A stretch of DNA of 64,000 bases from Cercospora beticola (lineage: Eukaryota > Ascomycota > Dothideomycetes > Mycosphaerellales > Mycosphaerellaceae): the NCBI RefSeq assembly GCF_033473495.1, contig NC_088943.1, positions 972,001-1,036,000 of the forward strand, written 5' to 3'. The number at the start of each line of letters is the position of its first letter. Positions within the stretch are counted from its first letter, which is position 1. The translations under genes were made by a program, and so were the position numbers. The notes under the pieces were generated by a model. It searched no databases, had not been told where the DNA came from, and saw only the letters and a program-made list of their open reading frames with translations. Shown here one piece after another: positions 34,031 through 44,302 of the stretch.

Positions 34031-34323
34031 GCGATTTTTGGCGGTGCTCGGTTTCGACTCCGTGTTCACTCCGGAATGGGAGCCAGCATATGTAGAGAAG
34101 AATGCCGGATTCTCCAATCGAAATTGGCTGAGATGGCTTCGTCAGTGTTGTTGATGAAGAGAATCCGCACGAACAGAAGGCACTCGCTAAAGGACGGCAA
34201 TCGGACATGAGATCCCTGTCAAGCCATGTGGCACAGACTTTCTGCTTCTCCGCAGTCTGATGATCACTCTTCTCCGCTCCCCACCCAGCCCATGCCTCTT
34301 GCTCCAAACATGCATGCGCTATC

Positions 34324-36276
34324 ATGTTCACCATCCTCGACGCCGCCGATGGCAATCTCAACAGCAACCGGCCGAAGACGTCGGCAGATCGCGCCTGCGA
34401 TCAGTGCAAAAGCAGAAAGGTCCGCTGCGACATGACCAAGCCGTGCCTGACTTGTGCTGCCAAAGGCTTCACATGCACCTACGATAGAGCGAGGAAGAAG
34501 CGCGGCCCAGCAGGAAAGCGAATTTCGGAGATCCAGTTGCACCAGAGGAGCATGTCTACCGGCGATCACGAAGTTGTGCGACCGCTGCAAAGTCCTCCAA
34601 TGAGTGACCTCTTCCGCGTCTCCACAGCACAGTTCGATAGCAAAGGCCATCCCGTCGAGAATGGCTACACTAACGATTCGATGCCCTGGTCTGCAACGAC
34701 TCTTTCTCAGGGCTCTGTCGGCTACAGTCCCAAAGGCTTTGCAGATGTCGATTATCAGCAACAACAAGCAGCAGCTCCACGCTTGGCGCCATCCGAGCAC
34801 TCCGGACGTGCTTCTACTGGAGATGGCATGATGACTAGTCCGAACGGTTTTATATTCCCAAGTCTTCCCGCAGAGTCGCCTTCGGGTACCGCAGACCCAT
34901 TCGTCGCTATTCTGGAACAGGAACTGCCACCTCTCGCTGAAGCAGCCGATGTGTGGCCTGCTGAAGTGAACGAGACAACCTTACTACCTTGGATCGATGT
35001 CTACTTTAAACGCTTACATCCGACTATACCGATCTTGAACAGGACGAATATCCACTCCGACATGCTACTACGCAAGCATCGCATCGAACCACAATATGGC
35101 GCCATGTTGCTCAGCATGTGTGCCTTTGCCATGACTCAACCTGTACAAATTCATGAACGAGCTTCGATGCCTTCGCGATCTGTTCAGGCTCGCATGCTAA
35201 TGGAAGAATGTGTCAAGATGCGAGTTGCGGCAGATTTTGGCGAAAATCCAACAATGGAGATGATACTGACCAGCTTCTTCCTCTTCGCTTGCCTGTTTGG
35301 CAACAATCAGCACAAGGCAGCTCGTCACCGGTTGAGAGAGGCAGTGGATCTAGCATACTCTCTGCGTCTCCACTTACCCGAATCATATAATGGTCTCACA
35401 CCCGAAGCCAAAGAACAGTGGCTGCGAACGTATCTGGTGCTCTCTGTCACAGAACGCGCGTATGCGCTACAGCAGAACCACGCAATTAGCTTCCGCGGTC
35501 GGCCTGGTATTACAGCTCGCTTCATGCAGGCTTTTGATCCCAATGTGACAAGCGAGTACATAGCTTCGCTCATCTTCCAGGACCAGTCAGACTCGGTGGG
35601 CATGACAGGCTTGTTGTACCTCATGGACACCTTCGATGCCATCGATGAGAGCGTCATGGATTGCTGGAACGGATTTTGTCGATTCAGTGACGGATCATGC
35701 GAGACATTCGATCGCCGCAGAGCGCTGCAAATGTTCCGAGCTCAAAGAAGAGCGCGTGAAGCGTGTATATCTGGCAACATCTTGTTTGCGCCGACAGTCA
35801 ACCCGTTGCCACTTTCACAGTTACTCGAGAGTCAGCAGGCAGACATCTCCGTCACTCAATTCTGGACGCTGAATCGACTGTGGAATCTATGCCTGTCTCA
35901 TCAACTCCTACGAGAACAGTCGGACCACTGGGAACTACGACTTGAATTTGCTTGTCATATCGCTCATGCCTTATTGAGCTACTGCCAGAAGCTGGCTCTG
36001 GCTTCTATGGAGGTTCATGGAGTGGGGATTATGGAGAAGGTGTTCGATATGGCAATGGGTGTCATCGTCGCGATGAACACTTCAGCGAGCTTACATTTGG
36101 ACCTGGCCATCACACCTATCGAGAATGATGTGATACCTGGGAGCTTCGTCCCGGCTGGCAGTGAGATCACAATCAGACAGCTGCTCGACGGCTTGAGTAG
36201 ACTCATGGGAGATTTCAGAGGTGGCGATCACCCATACAATGCGCGATTTACAGCAGCGCTGCAAGCACTACAATGA
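34324..36276 (+). CDS. Zn(II)2Cys6 fungal transcription factor
   Basis: A single exon of 650 aa. The binuclear zinc cluster is C25-x2-C28-x6-C35-x5-C41-x2-C44-x6-C51 (CDQCKSRKVRCDMTKPC). It is followed by the basic linker KKRGPAGKRISEIQ, similar to linkers of fungal sugar-pathway activators of the MAL/SUC type, although the target cannot be named. Residues ~65-200 are polar and disordered. From ~210, LLPWIDVYFKRLHPTIPILNR begins the fungal-specific regulatory domain, with HRLREAVDLAYSLRLHLPES and WLRTYLVLSVTERAYALQQN as its core helices. It is nuclear and binds DNA, probably CGG-containing sites. No intron was seen. It is divergent from the gene at 34030. Confidence 0.9.
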   Translation: MFTILDAADGNLNSNRPKTSADRACDQCKSRKVRCDMTKPCLTCAAKGFTCTYDRARKKRGPAGKRISEIQLHQRSMSTGDHEVVRPLQSPPMSDLFRVSTAQFDSKGHPVENGYTNDSMPWSATTLSQGSVGYSPKGFADVDYQQQQAAAPRLAPSEHSGRASTGDGMMTSPNGFIFPSLPAESPSGTADPFVAILEQELPPLAEAADVWPAEVNETTLLPWIDVYFKRLHPTIPILNRTNIHSDMLLRKHRIEPQYGAMLLSMCAFAMTQPVQIHERASMPSRSVQARMLMEECVKMRVAADFGENPTMEMILTSFFLFACLFGNNQHKAARHRLREAVDLAYSLRLHLPESYNGLTPEAKEQWLRTYLVLSVTERAYALQQNHAISFRGRPGITARFMQAFDPNVTSEYIASLIFQDQSDSVGMTGLLYLMDTFDAIDESVMDCWNGFCRFSDGSCETFDRRRALQMFRAQRRAREACISGNILFAPTVNPLPLSQLLESQQADISVTQFWTLNRLWNLCLSHQLLREQSDHWELRLEFACHIAHALLSYCQKLALASMEVHGVGIMEKVFDMAMGVIVAMNTSASLHLDLAITPIENDVIPGSFVPAGSEITIRQLLDGLSRLMGDFRGGDHPYNARFTAALQALQ

Positions 36277-36549
36277 GTCTGAATGACGACAGTGAGATTG
36301 TGAAAAGCATGAGCCAAAGTCGTCGAGGAAGGTGGTGGCATCTCGAACAGTTCTTTGCGACACGACCTCACCTAGGGCCCAGCTGCCAGCTCGGAGCCTT
36401 CGCGGAAGTCGGAGAAAACAGATGCCTTTTCGGGCTGCTTCGAGGAACGGCGGTCTCATGCAAATTGGCAAGCATTCGGCTGGAAAGAGTACGAGCAAGG
36501 ACAACAGCACGCCTTCATTTTCGCATCTCATGCGACGGCAAAGCGAGAA

Positions 36550-37080
36550 TTATGGTAAAGTGTAAAACAGCGAAGCGCCCTGCAACACAAGATCGATCTT
36601 CCCAGCGGCCGCACCCCCAGGCAAAACCTGGTCAAGGCTCAACTTCGCACCAACGGCCAAACTGAACGTCTCATGGTCAAACTTCAACAAATCAATCGTC
36701 GCCTTCACCATACTAGAAAGCTGCGCCTCATCGAACAATGGCTTCTTCGCCTTGATAACTTCCACACCAGCAGGAATGCTCACGCCCACGCTATTGCTGA
36801 CATTGTCGACGATGACTTTGGACTCTGCGGAGGTGAATCGCGGAGCAACGTTTGCGTCCGCGAAACCTTTGCGGTTGATTGCGTGGACTGCAAGTGCAGC
36901 GTCAAAGATTGGAGAAGATTCTTCGATTCCGCCTTGGTAAGCTTGGACAGCTGCTGTGAGTTGGCGGACTGCGGTATCGATGCCTGTGATGTCGTTGTTG
37001 ACGTCTTGTGCTGTTGCTCGTTTCTGGAGTGGGGCGGCGATCGCCAGTGGTGCCAGGAGAAAAAGGTTGAGGAGACGCAT
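36550..37080 (-). CDS. HsbA-domain secreted cell-surface protein
   Basis: A single exon of 176 aa. The signal peptide is MRLLNLFLLAPLAIAAP, followed by a Kex2-like LQKR site. The mature protein has the HsbA/galactomannoprotein Mp1-like pattern: DVNNDITGIDTAVRQLTAAV, a helical bundle, then SVGVSIPAGVEVIKAKKPLF and DLLKFDHETFSLAVGAKLSL. HsbA binds hydrophobic surfaces and, in Aspergillus, helps recruit cutinase-type enzymes. Members are exported to wall or medium. It is convergent with the Zn2Cys6 gene, with 273 bp between stops. Confidence 0.85.
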   Translation of the reverse strand: MRLLNLFLLAPLAIAAPLQKRATAQDVNNDITGIDTAVRQLTAAVQAYQGGIEESSPIFDAALAVHAINRKGFADANVAPRFTSAESKVIVDNVSNSVGVSIPAGVEVIKAKKPLFDEAQLSSMVKATIDLLKFDHETFSLAVGAKLSLDQVLPGGAAAGKIDLVLQGASLFYTLP

Positions 37081-37505
37081 GTTGGCTGTGTTGTTACGGC
37101 GAGAGTACTGTTCCCGAATGTGTTGAAGTGGTACGCTTTTGCTGTTTTGTCGCTTGATATTATTTCAAGGCAAGCAGGACAGAGATGTCATTTTGTACAT
37201 CAGTGCCCGCAACGCACATGCTGTGCATGCCGAGGCGATCGACAGTTTTTACATGAACCATTGGTTCTGTCGTTTTGTCCAAGAGAAGGCGATCCGAACT
37301 CTATTTACGAACCACTTTTGCGAGCTCTGTACGCACAAGTACGTCAGTGGCCTCAATCAAAAGCACGTGTGAGAACGTGGAGGTGATCGAGATCTTGTGC
37401 TTGAAGAATTGTGCCGTCTCTATATCAATACACATTTGAACGTTAAGTAGTCATGGGGAGCGGCTCCTAAAGCCTAGATTACACATATGTTTGTGTCCAC
37501 CGTGA
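37081..37505. other. Promoter of the HsbA-type gene and downstream flank
   Basis: 425 bp. No gene. Plus-strand frames here overlap the minus-strand HsbA gene or are short. Confidence 0.4.
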
Positions 37506-38486
37506 TCACATCACAGCTCTCCCACCCGGCCCTCGGAACGCACCCTCCGCAGCAGTACCATCAACGATACCGTGCACAACGTTCCTCGAGATCGGGTGCA
37601 AGATTTTTCTCGCCTTGTTCGAATCCTGACTCTCTTTGGGCACATGTTTCGATACGACACAGCCATCTGCAGAGCCACTTTCGTCACAACAATCCCAGAT
37701 AAAACCCTCTTCGTATGTGGAATCACTCATTAAATCTTCGGGGAGCCCGTGGACATTCTCATCGTGGTCGGCCCAGGTATCAGCATCGTGGTTGACCTCT
37801 TTGTTGCCTAGAGATTTGACATTAGTGCTGGCTGAGCAAAGACGAGGAAGGAGCGGAATTCATTTTCGTACCGTCATGATATACACAATCGCCCTTGCGA
37901 TTGTCGTTCACTTGGTACTCTGCATTGCAATTTTTGCATATCTCATACGCTTTGCGTTTCAGAGATGTAGTTGGTTGCTTTTCTTGTGTTGACGCTTCTG
38001 CTTCTGCTTCGGACCTGTCATTTGCTTCGATGGGAAGGAGAAGCCGCTCTTCTGCTAGGGCTTGGGCAGCTGGGATTGTGGTGACGATCTCCAAGAGCAG
38101 AGTGTAGATTCGGTCCTGGGTGGAGCTGTGGATAGCTTGAAGGACTGATGTTGGCTCCGGGATTGGACTTGCTACGTCGCGATAGTTTTGATGTTCTTCC
38201 AAGTTATCCAACGAAGTGCTGGAAGCAATAGAGGGTTCGCGTTCTTCCGAGCCATCGCGTCCATTGCTTGCATGAGACATTTCGGACGAGTAAGAGCCTG
38301 CTAGCCATTAGACAAAGATATGCAAGAGATTGAGGTGGCATCGATGTACGCACCGAATGAGAGCCTTCTAGCAACAGACGCTTTTAGTTCAGCTTCGTCA
38401 AGCTGTTCGTATAGTTGTTCAATACGCTCAAGACTGTCGTGGTACGCCCACATCAAAACGAGGCAGAGCTTTTCGGTGTCAGACAT
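37506..38486 (-). CDS. Uncharacterised fungal protein with C-terminal Cys/His motif
   Basis: Three exons on the minus strand, 38354-38486, 37872-38297 and 37506-37807, give 286 aa. Splicing at GTGCGT...GCAG and GTACGA...CTAG keeps the frame and joins the motif. The N-terminal half is acidic and helical. The C-terminal half contains YEICKNCNAEYQVNDNRKGD then CVYHDG (Cys165, Cys168, Cys182, His185), WADHDENVHG, and EGFIWDCCDESGSADGCVVS with KH. I recognise this as a recurring ascomycete arrangement (CxxC, CxxH, WxxHDE, EGFxWxCC, DGCxxxxH) that looks like a zinc-binding fold, but the family has no function I can name. The second intron separates the first Cys/His half from the rest. Confidence 0.75.
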
Positions 38487-39058
38487 CTAGATGAAGTGTA
38501 GGCAAGGTAAGACACGACTGTTATTATCGTGGCATCAAGAGTTCGCGACGCGTCGGAAACGCCCTTGTCAGCGGAGAAACGCTAAGATTGGCTCAACCCT
38601 GTACACGAGCGCACGTGAAATGGCGATCGAGATTAGGCCGGAAGCTGTCGAGCGTGTCCGCTGTGTGCACCGTCTTCATGCAGTGGTGCGTCTCAAGGTC
38701 TGGTATTGAGAGTATTCAGAGCGATCATGGCTTGATCGAACTAGATGCTGTTGAGTACGTTCATCTTCAAGCACCCTTGATCGTTCGACGATTCTTCCCA
38801 CAAAGCTTCGGAGCATGGAGCCGGATGGATCATTATGCTGTATCGTTGTCATTCATGCGAGCTATCGCGCAGCGCAGGGCAGAGCTATTGCAACGCTTCT
38901 ATGTCGCATGCCGCTTCTCCATATGCAAGATTCTTGCTATCATACATGGGCGTGATTTAGGCTCCGAGCTGCTTGTTCTGCAATGGAGCCATATCATATC
39001 AAGCTTTGCTGCTCTTCTGGATGCGCTTGCTCTTGCCGGGCAGATCCATAATGCTCAT
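38487..39058. other. Intergenic region between the Cys/His-motif gene and PUP3
   Basis: 572 bp, promoter side of the Cys/His gene and 3' flank of PUP3. The plus-strand frame at 38588-39250 is open partly because it is antisense to PUP3 exon 3; it has no domain and is not called. Confidence 0.4.
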
Positions 39059-39796
39059 TTAATCTTGTCGTCCCTTCAACAATCGCTTCGTGACCTTGTC
39101 CTTCTCGATAATGTACACATGCGCACCCCAGCCGGAGAGCGCATCACGGTCGACAGCACTCAGCAACGCCTGCGACATAGTCTCGAAGAGGTCCTCAGGC
39201 TCGAGATCGGGCTCCCAGAGACCTTCGCATGTACCGAAGAGCTGGTCTGATGCAGTGCCGGAGACGATGAAGTCCTTTGCGAAGTCGATACAGCCGATCG
39301 AATCGAATCTGGTAGGAAACGTCAGTATATCTAACCACTCTCATCGTGTACTCTTGCAGCATCTCACTCACCCGCAGATGAACGGCTTCCCTGTCTTCTG
39401 ATCAATACCTGCCACAACAGGTGACACGAACCACGGCCCAAACCGCCTCTCATACAACGAACTCGACACCAAGTTGGCAAACGTCCTCGGGCTGATGTCT
39501 CTCTCTTCCCGTAATCTGTACATATTCACTTTGTAGCGGAACAGCTCCGACACTGTGCTGACATCTGTGGCGAGGCCTGTGAGACCGAGGTAGGTTGATG
39601 ATCCGAAGGGGAAGATCTTGGGGAAGTTGTTGGAGACTGTGAGCGCTTGGAGACCGAGACGTAGATCGCATGCGATGGCTACACAGTCTTTGCCGACCAT
39701 GGCAACGCAGGCACCGCCATCTGTATTTTCTCGTCAGCGGAAGCACGAGGGGCAGCATTGTTGATGCGACTGACTGATGCTGAACGGCGAAGACAT
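39059..39796 (-). CDS. PUP3: 20S proteasome subunit beta type-3
   Basis: Three exons on the minus strand, 39775-39796 (22 nt), 39372-39720 and 39059-39308, give 206 aa, the family length. The tiny first exon encodes MSSPFSI and joins to NGGACVAMVGKDCVAIACDL, the typical start of beta-3. Further hallmarks are GLATDVSTVSELFRYKVNMY, SSSLYERRFGPWFVSPVVAG, GCIDFAKDFIVSGTASDQLF and DRDALSGWGAHVYII. The N-terminal active threonine is absent, as normal for this non-catalytic subunit. It forms part of the beta rings of the core particle in nucleus and cytosol. Introns are 54 nt (GTCAGT...ACAG) and 63 nt (GTGAGT...CCAG). It is divergent from mL59. Confidence 0.92.
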
Positions 39797-40156
39797 GACG
39801 CCGTTTGGTAGATGTGGAGCTCCAGGCGATGCAGTTGGCGGTAACTAAGTCGTCCTGTTCTTTGGAGTTCTGCGAATCGAGGATGTCGAAGAGAAGTGTT
39901 CGGTGTCGGCGGCGGAGATGTGGTGGATGTGCGGCGGCGTTGGATGGTCAACCGCTTGATGGCAGTTCAAGGCAACTCAAGCTGGCGTAGACGCGATGGA
40001 GCTTCGTGCACAAGCTCGCATGCACAAAGCGGATGTTCCCGCAGGCACAACTCCCGCTGGTCTGTCTTCACTTTCATGTTCGCATCTCCCTCACGCACTA
40101 TCCCATCGCTCTCCGCAGCGTCTGGCAAGATGAGCGCTTCAAGGGAGATGGCCACC
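39797..40156. promoter_or_regulatory. Divergent promoter of PUP3 and mL59
   Basis: 360 bp between the two ATGs. The plus-strand frame of mL59 is open through most of it, but family comparison places the start at 40157. A GGTGTCGGCGGCGG block near 39901 is of a type often found near proteasome promoters in fungi (PACE-like GGTGGCAAA was looked for and not found). Confidence 0.35.
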
Positions 40157-40711
40157 ATGTCTGCGGCACAACTGCCTTCCCGGTTACTGAACTTTTTCGC
40201 GAAATACCCTCCACCACAACTCCGCGCAGTAACAGCGACCTCCGCGGCAGTACAAACGACCTCGAACACTTCATCAACAGATCCGAATGTCGCCGCAGTC
40301 ACGGAATCATTATCACAGACCTCCATGACTGACTCCGCAACGGGTGTCACGGATAAATCGTCCCACAACCCTTTCCTACCATTCAAGAACCCACGAACCG
40401 GAATCTGGCACGGCCCAGCCTACAGTCTACGACGGCAAGCAGAACTTTACAAACTGGCCGATAAATACCATGTTTTGCCACTGATGCCCATTGCGCCCAA
40501 ACACCCGGAAGTTAAAGCGCAGAAACGGATTGAGCGAGGCCTGGCAGTGCAAGGGACAGGTGAAGGCAAGAGGGTGAAGGGTAAGCTGTGGGAGAGACAA
40601 TTGAGGAGCAAGCTGGAGGAGAGGAGAAAGGCGATGGAGGGTATGAATGCTATGATTGTGCATTGGAAGGAGAGAGGGCATGGAAGGGGATGGAAGAAGT
40701 GGCCGAAATAG
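40157..40711 (+). CDS. MRPL25: Mitochondrial large ribosomal subunit protein mL59
   Basis: A single exon of 184 aa. GCCACCATG at 40157 is an ideal start context and gives MSAAQLPSRLLNFFAKYPPP, matching the family opening LPxxLxxFFxxYPP. The diagnostic NPFLPFKNPRTGIWHGPAYS and LRRQAELYKLADKYHV follow, then HPEVKAQKRIERGL, GKRVKGKLWERQLRSKLEER and a basic tail. mL59 is a fungal-type component of the mitoribosome large subunit. The open frame extends upstream to 39896, but those residues do not resemble the family. It is divergent from PUP3. Confidence 0.88.
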   Translation: MSAAQLPSRLLNFFAKYPPPQLRAVTATSAAVQTTSNTSSTDPNVAAVTESLSQTSMTDSATGVTDKSSHNPFLPFKNPRTGIWHGPAYSLRRQAELYKLADKYHVLPLMPIAPKHPEVKAQKRIERGLAVQGTGEGKRVKGKLWERQLRSKLEERRKAMEGMNAMIVHWKERGHGRGWKKWPK

Positions 40712-41227
40712 ATGGCCGATGGCTTGATATGATTTGGAAAGCTATGAGATATGCATTGCACAAAGCAGCGTGAGCATATGTTGCCGAAGTTCAAGTTGCC
40801 CTACTGGAAGCGCGGGAGGATGTGGCATACATTACGCTCGGCACAAGCCCGCTCTTTCTGGCGATGAGTGACCAATGGCCAGAATGGTCGACATGAGGGA
40901 GCAGAACGCGTGAAGCGCGAGAGGAAATGCTATCGGAAGGAAGACGCTGCACGTCATGTACAATAACACGGAGCTCAGCTTCATCACATACACCTTGTAC
41001 ATTGAACCCATGTGTGCTGCCAGCCTACCTGACAGAGCAACCTTTCCACGTGAAGGTACGCAGGCCACTGAACGCTCGGTGCACATCTTCCCATCTACTC
41101 TGCCTTCGAGTTGAAGAGAATACGGATCTCAATTTTTGACGATCGCTGCAGCCAAGGCAACGGCAGTCGATGGAACGCTATGGGCAACAGAGGCATGTGC
41201 TGGCTCAAATTTCGTTGCTCTACCCCA
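40712..41227. other. Convergent intergenic region
   Basis: 516 bp between the stops of mL59 and the sterol-dehydrogenase-like gene. No gene seen on either strand. Confidence 0.4.
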
Positions 41228-42322
41228 TCAAGTCTTTGCCAACTTATGCTTCGCAGATGATTGCCTCGCGAGATACTTCTTGTAGTCGTCGCACCAAAGT
41301 CGCACGCCTTCCGATATCCCAACATCTGGCTTATAGCCCAGAATCTCGATCGCCTTCGAATTATCGGAGTATTGCGTCCTCACTCCATCCTTGACGCTGC
41401 CAGTATCAAGCGTGACTGCTCCACCCGTGAAGAACGTGATGATTTCCAGAAACAATGCCACAGTCCACGCCAGCCACAAGGGTATGAAAATCCGAAAACG
41501 CGGCACATGGCCGAATTGTGCCCAGATAGCTAAGAAGAAATCCCAGAAATATACTGGTTCCTGGTTCGAGATGAAGAATGCATGTCCCGCAGCTGTCTCT
41601 GTCGTGAGTAGGTTTTCAATCGCGAGGATGTGCGCTTTTACTGCGTTGTCGATGTACACGAAGTCATAAAGATTGTGCCCGTCACCAACGACGAAGTAGG
41701 TCTCCCCTTTTGCGATGAGATCGTGCATGATACTGATCACAGCAAGGTCTTCGGGCCCGATAATGGTGCAGGGTCGCAACGCGCAAGCTTTCAAACCCTT
41801 GGCTGCTTGTTCTGAGGAGAGCACATACTGCTCAGCCAATGCTTTGGATTTGCCATAGTGCAGAGTTGCCAGACCGAGTGGTATGCTCTCGTTCATGTTG
41901 TGATAATCGTGGTCGAGGTCATCGATAACCGTAGTACAACTGCTGGTGTAGACAAATTTGCGACAACCGCTTTCCAACGTCGCATTGAGCACGTTTATTG
42001 TACCCTGATAATTAATGGCCCTAACTTTCTCCCATTGCTTGCTGTTCGTGCTATATCGGAGATCTCGGGCTGGAACTATGCCGGCGGAATGCATGACAAT
42101 GTCCGGATGGTAGTCTTGAAAAGCGTCTCGGACACTGTCCGTGGATGTGATGTCGACATACTTCCACTCAGCGATACGTTTTAGAATGTCGTCCTCCGGA
42201 GGGTGTAGATCCATAACGGTGATTCGCCATTGCGGATGTTTCTTAAGTAGAGTCCGCACGACATTTCGACCTAGAAAGCCAGTACCGCCGGTAACCAGAC
42301 ACTTTACGACGCCGTTGGTCAT
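41228..42322 (-). CDS. 3-beta-hydroxysteroid dehydrogenase / sterol-4-carboxylate 3-dehydrogenase family protein
   Basis: A single exon of 364 aa. An extended short-chain dehydrogenase fold is clear: cofactor loop TGGTGFLG (residues 11-18), acidic end of beta-2 MDLHPPED, substrate/catalytic HSAGIVPA, YTSS-C, and Y156-G-K-S-K160. Then RPCTIIGPED and FVYIDNAVKAH, typical of the ERG26/3-beta-HSD group, which oxidises the 3-hydroxyl during C4-demethylation of sterols. Residues ~275-300 form one or two hydrophobic helices (IFIPLWLAWTVALFLEIITF) for ER membrane attachment. It may be the ERG26 orthologue or a paralogue for another sterol or secondary metabolite. An out-of-frame upstream ATG overlaps the start. 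Confidence 0.8.
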   Translation of the reverse strand: MTNGVVKCLVTGGTGFLGRNVVRTLLKKHPQWRITVMDLHPPEDDILKRIAEWKYVDITSTDSVRDAFQDYHPDIVMHSAGIVPARDLRYSTNSKQWEKVRAINYQGTINVLNATLESGCRKFVYTSSCTTVIDDLDHDYHNMNESIPLGLATLHYGKSKALAEQYVLSSEQAAKGLKACALRPCTIIGPEDLAVISIMHDLIAKGETYFVVGDGHNLYDFVYIDNAVKAHILAIENLLTTETAAGHAFFISNQEPVYFWDFFLAIWAQFGHVPRFRIFIPLWLAWTVALFLEIITFFTGGAVTLDTGSVKDGVRTQYSDNSKAIEILGYKPDVGISEGVRLWCDDYKKYLARQSSAKHKLAKT

Positions 42323-43157
42323 CTTCTTGAGTCTCTGCAGGCATGATGTGAGGTGATGTCGCAGAAGTCAATGATGACAGGAGGAGCAGGGCCCATGGCT
42401 TGGCGTTTGGATGGACTCGTTTCACTGAGTCGCACTTTCTCCATCATCATCAACGTGTTCGGATCAAGTCAAGGTCAAGATGCTCCCAGGCACATCGTCT
42501 GTTCATCAGTCCTTGCTCAAGCCAGATCTTCGCCAAAGCTGCCAGCACCAGCAGTACACGGTACCGGTCGGGGCAGCCTCCGTGAGCCCCTAGTCCCTGC
42601 GCAGCCATGGTGCTACGTTACGATGCGGGTGTTCGAGCTCATTCTCACGAACAACCTTCTTTCTGAAGCTCACGCAGCATGATGCTCACTGAACTTCCAT
42701 TGCAAGCTTGAATGACCCTATGGTACAATTTGAGAATCGGCACAAATCAGGAGCACAACGTTATGGCACTTTATGCCCGATGTCGGACCGTTTGACACCG
42801 ACCAGCACACATCTTTTGCTCCCTGTTACGCCTTTCCTAACTCGTTGCCTCGAGCAGCAGGTTGACGCATACTGGCGAACGAAGACCTCAAAACGTGGCA
42901 GCGAGAGCTTAGGTCTGCGATCGCCATCTTCGACTGATCCTGATGTCGAAAGATAACGTCAAGCTTGCGTAATTGGGATTTATTTAGTCTGCTAGTTTGC
43001 ATGTGTCCATATCGCTGATCACAGTGACCAGCTGGACAAGCTCGCAGGACGTGAGCCGAAAGTGCCTTGGGCAAATGCAGATTTGTTGTCTCACCAGACG
43101 CCAGCTTCGTGTTTCAAAGCGCGCATACTATTCTCAGACATCTGACGTGAGGGCAAG
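42323..43157. other. Divergent promoter region
   Basis: 835 bp between the sterol-dehydrogenase-like gene (-) and NAT9 (+). Small frames only; no gene supported. Confidence 0.4.
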
Positions 43158-44057
43158 ATGATAGTTAACGAGCACACAGGTAAGCTTTGATGACCATTGC
43201 TTGACCGATAACTGCAACTGAAAACATGTGCAGCCCTCGCTACAGGCTCAATACTTCTGGTACCTTACAGTGAGAACCATGTCCCGACTTACCACGAATG
43301 GATGCAAGACCCAGAGCTCCAAGAGGCCACGGCTTCGGAACCCCTGAGCATGGAAGAGGAGTATGCTATGCAGCGCTCATGGCGCAACGATCGCGACAAG
43401 TTAACGTTCATCGTCTGTAAACCTCTGGAATCAAGCTCATCGCCCACTGAGGCAGCGCGTATCACAGTTGCCAGGGCAAAGGTTGACGATGCAGAAGATC
43501 GCATGATTGGCGACATTAACCTGTTTCTCTTTCCACCTGACTCCGAAGAAATGGAGGAAGACGTCGCAGCCTTGGGCGGGAGCATAGTTGGCGAGGTGGA
43601 ACTTATGGTTGCTCGCAAAGAGTTTCAGCAAAAAGGCTATGGGAGAGCGGCATTGCTCACGTTCTTGGATTACATTTTGACGAACTGGAGTCTGATCGCT
43701 CGAGAATACGCTCAAAGCCCTGCCAGCTCTTCGACACAGGACACGAGACTTGACAAAGCCGAGACGGAAGCAGCAAGTGTCCCAAGCGATGCAGGCCGCC
43801 TCGCAGTGACCCCACAATTGGCTTTTCTGAGGGTCAAGATCAATCAGACAAATGTAGGCAGCATTAGGTTGTTTGAGAGCGTCGGGTTTGTCCGCACTGT
43901 CGACGAGCCCAACTATTTTGGCGAGTTGGAGCTACGTTGGCTACCAGATGTCATGATACTGAGGAGACAGAAGGGCTGGGAAAAGGCCAATGAGTTGATC
44001 TATCGCGAGCTGGACGATGAGGGATTCCGAAAGGAGCTGAGTAAGAGAGATTGTTGA
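43158..44057 (+). CDS. NAT9: N-acetyltransferase 9-like GNAT protein
   Basis: Two exons, 43158-43179 (22 nt) and 43234-44057, give 281 aa. The small first exon encodes MIVNEHT and joins to ALATGSILLVPYSENHVPTY, continuing as HEWMQDPELQEATASEPLS, the highly conserved NAT9 opening (M..N....L.G....LVPY...HV..YH.WM.....). The acetyl-CoA loop is RKEFQQKGYGRAALLTFLDY, and the C-terminal FLRVKINQTNVGSIRLFESV plus GFVRT is the GNAT motif B region. An acidic and Ser-rich insert (~155-185) lies between them. It is a cytosolic acetyltransferase; animal NAT9 has been linked to microtubule stability. The intron is 54 nt, GTAAGC...GCAG. Confidence 0.88.
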
Positions 44058-44302
44058 AGCATGTGAGACATTATTACGATCGATCTCGATGGAACAGGAT
44101 CGTGAAGATGGCTTGAGGGGAATAGCCTTGGCAGACGCGAAAAACGCGTCGTCGGCTGAATGTCGGAAGTGGATTCACGCGTCGCGCGGCAAGTAACTGC
44201 GACCCACCATTCCATTGCTGTTTCTCCAGTACCACACCTTCCATACATCTCTGCACTCGCGACTTCCCAGCTTCAAAATCTTGATACAGAGAAGCTGCAA
44301 GC

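Noticed and set aside
38588..39250. Plus-strand open frame of 220 codons
   Set aside because: Its second half is antisense to PUP3 exon 3, which is certain from family sequence; no domain and no splice context.
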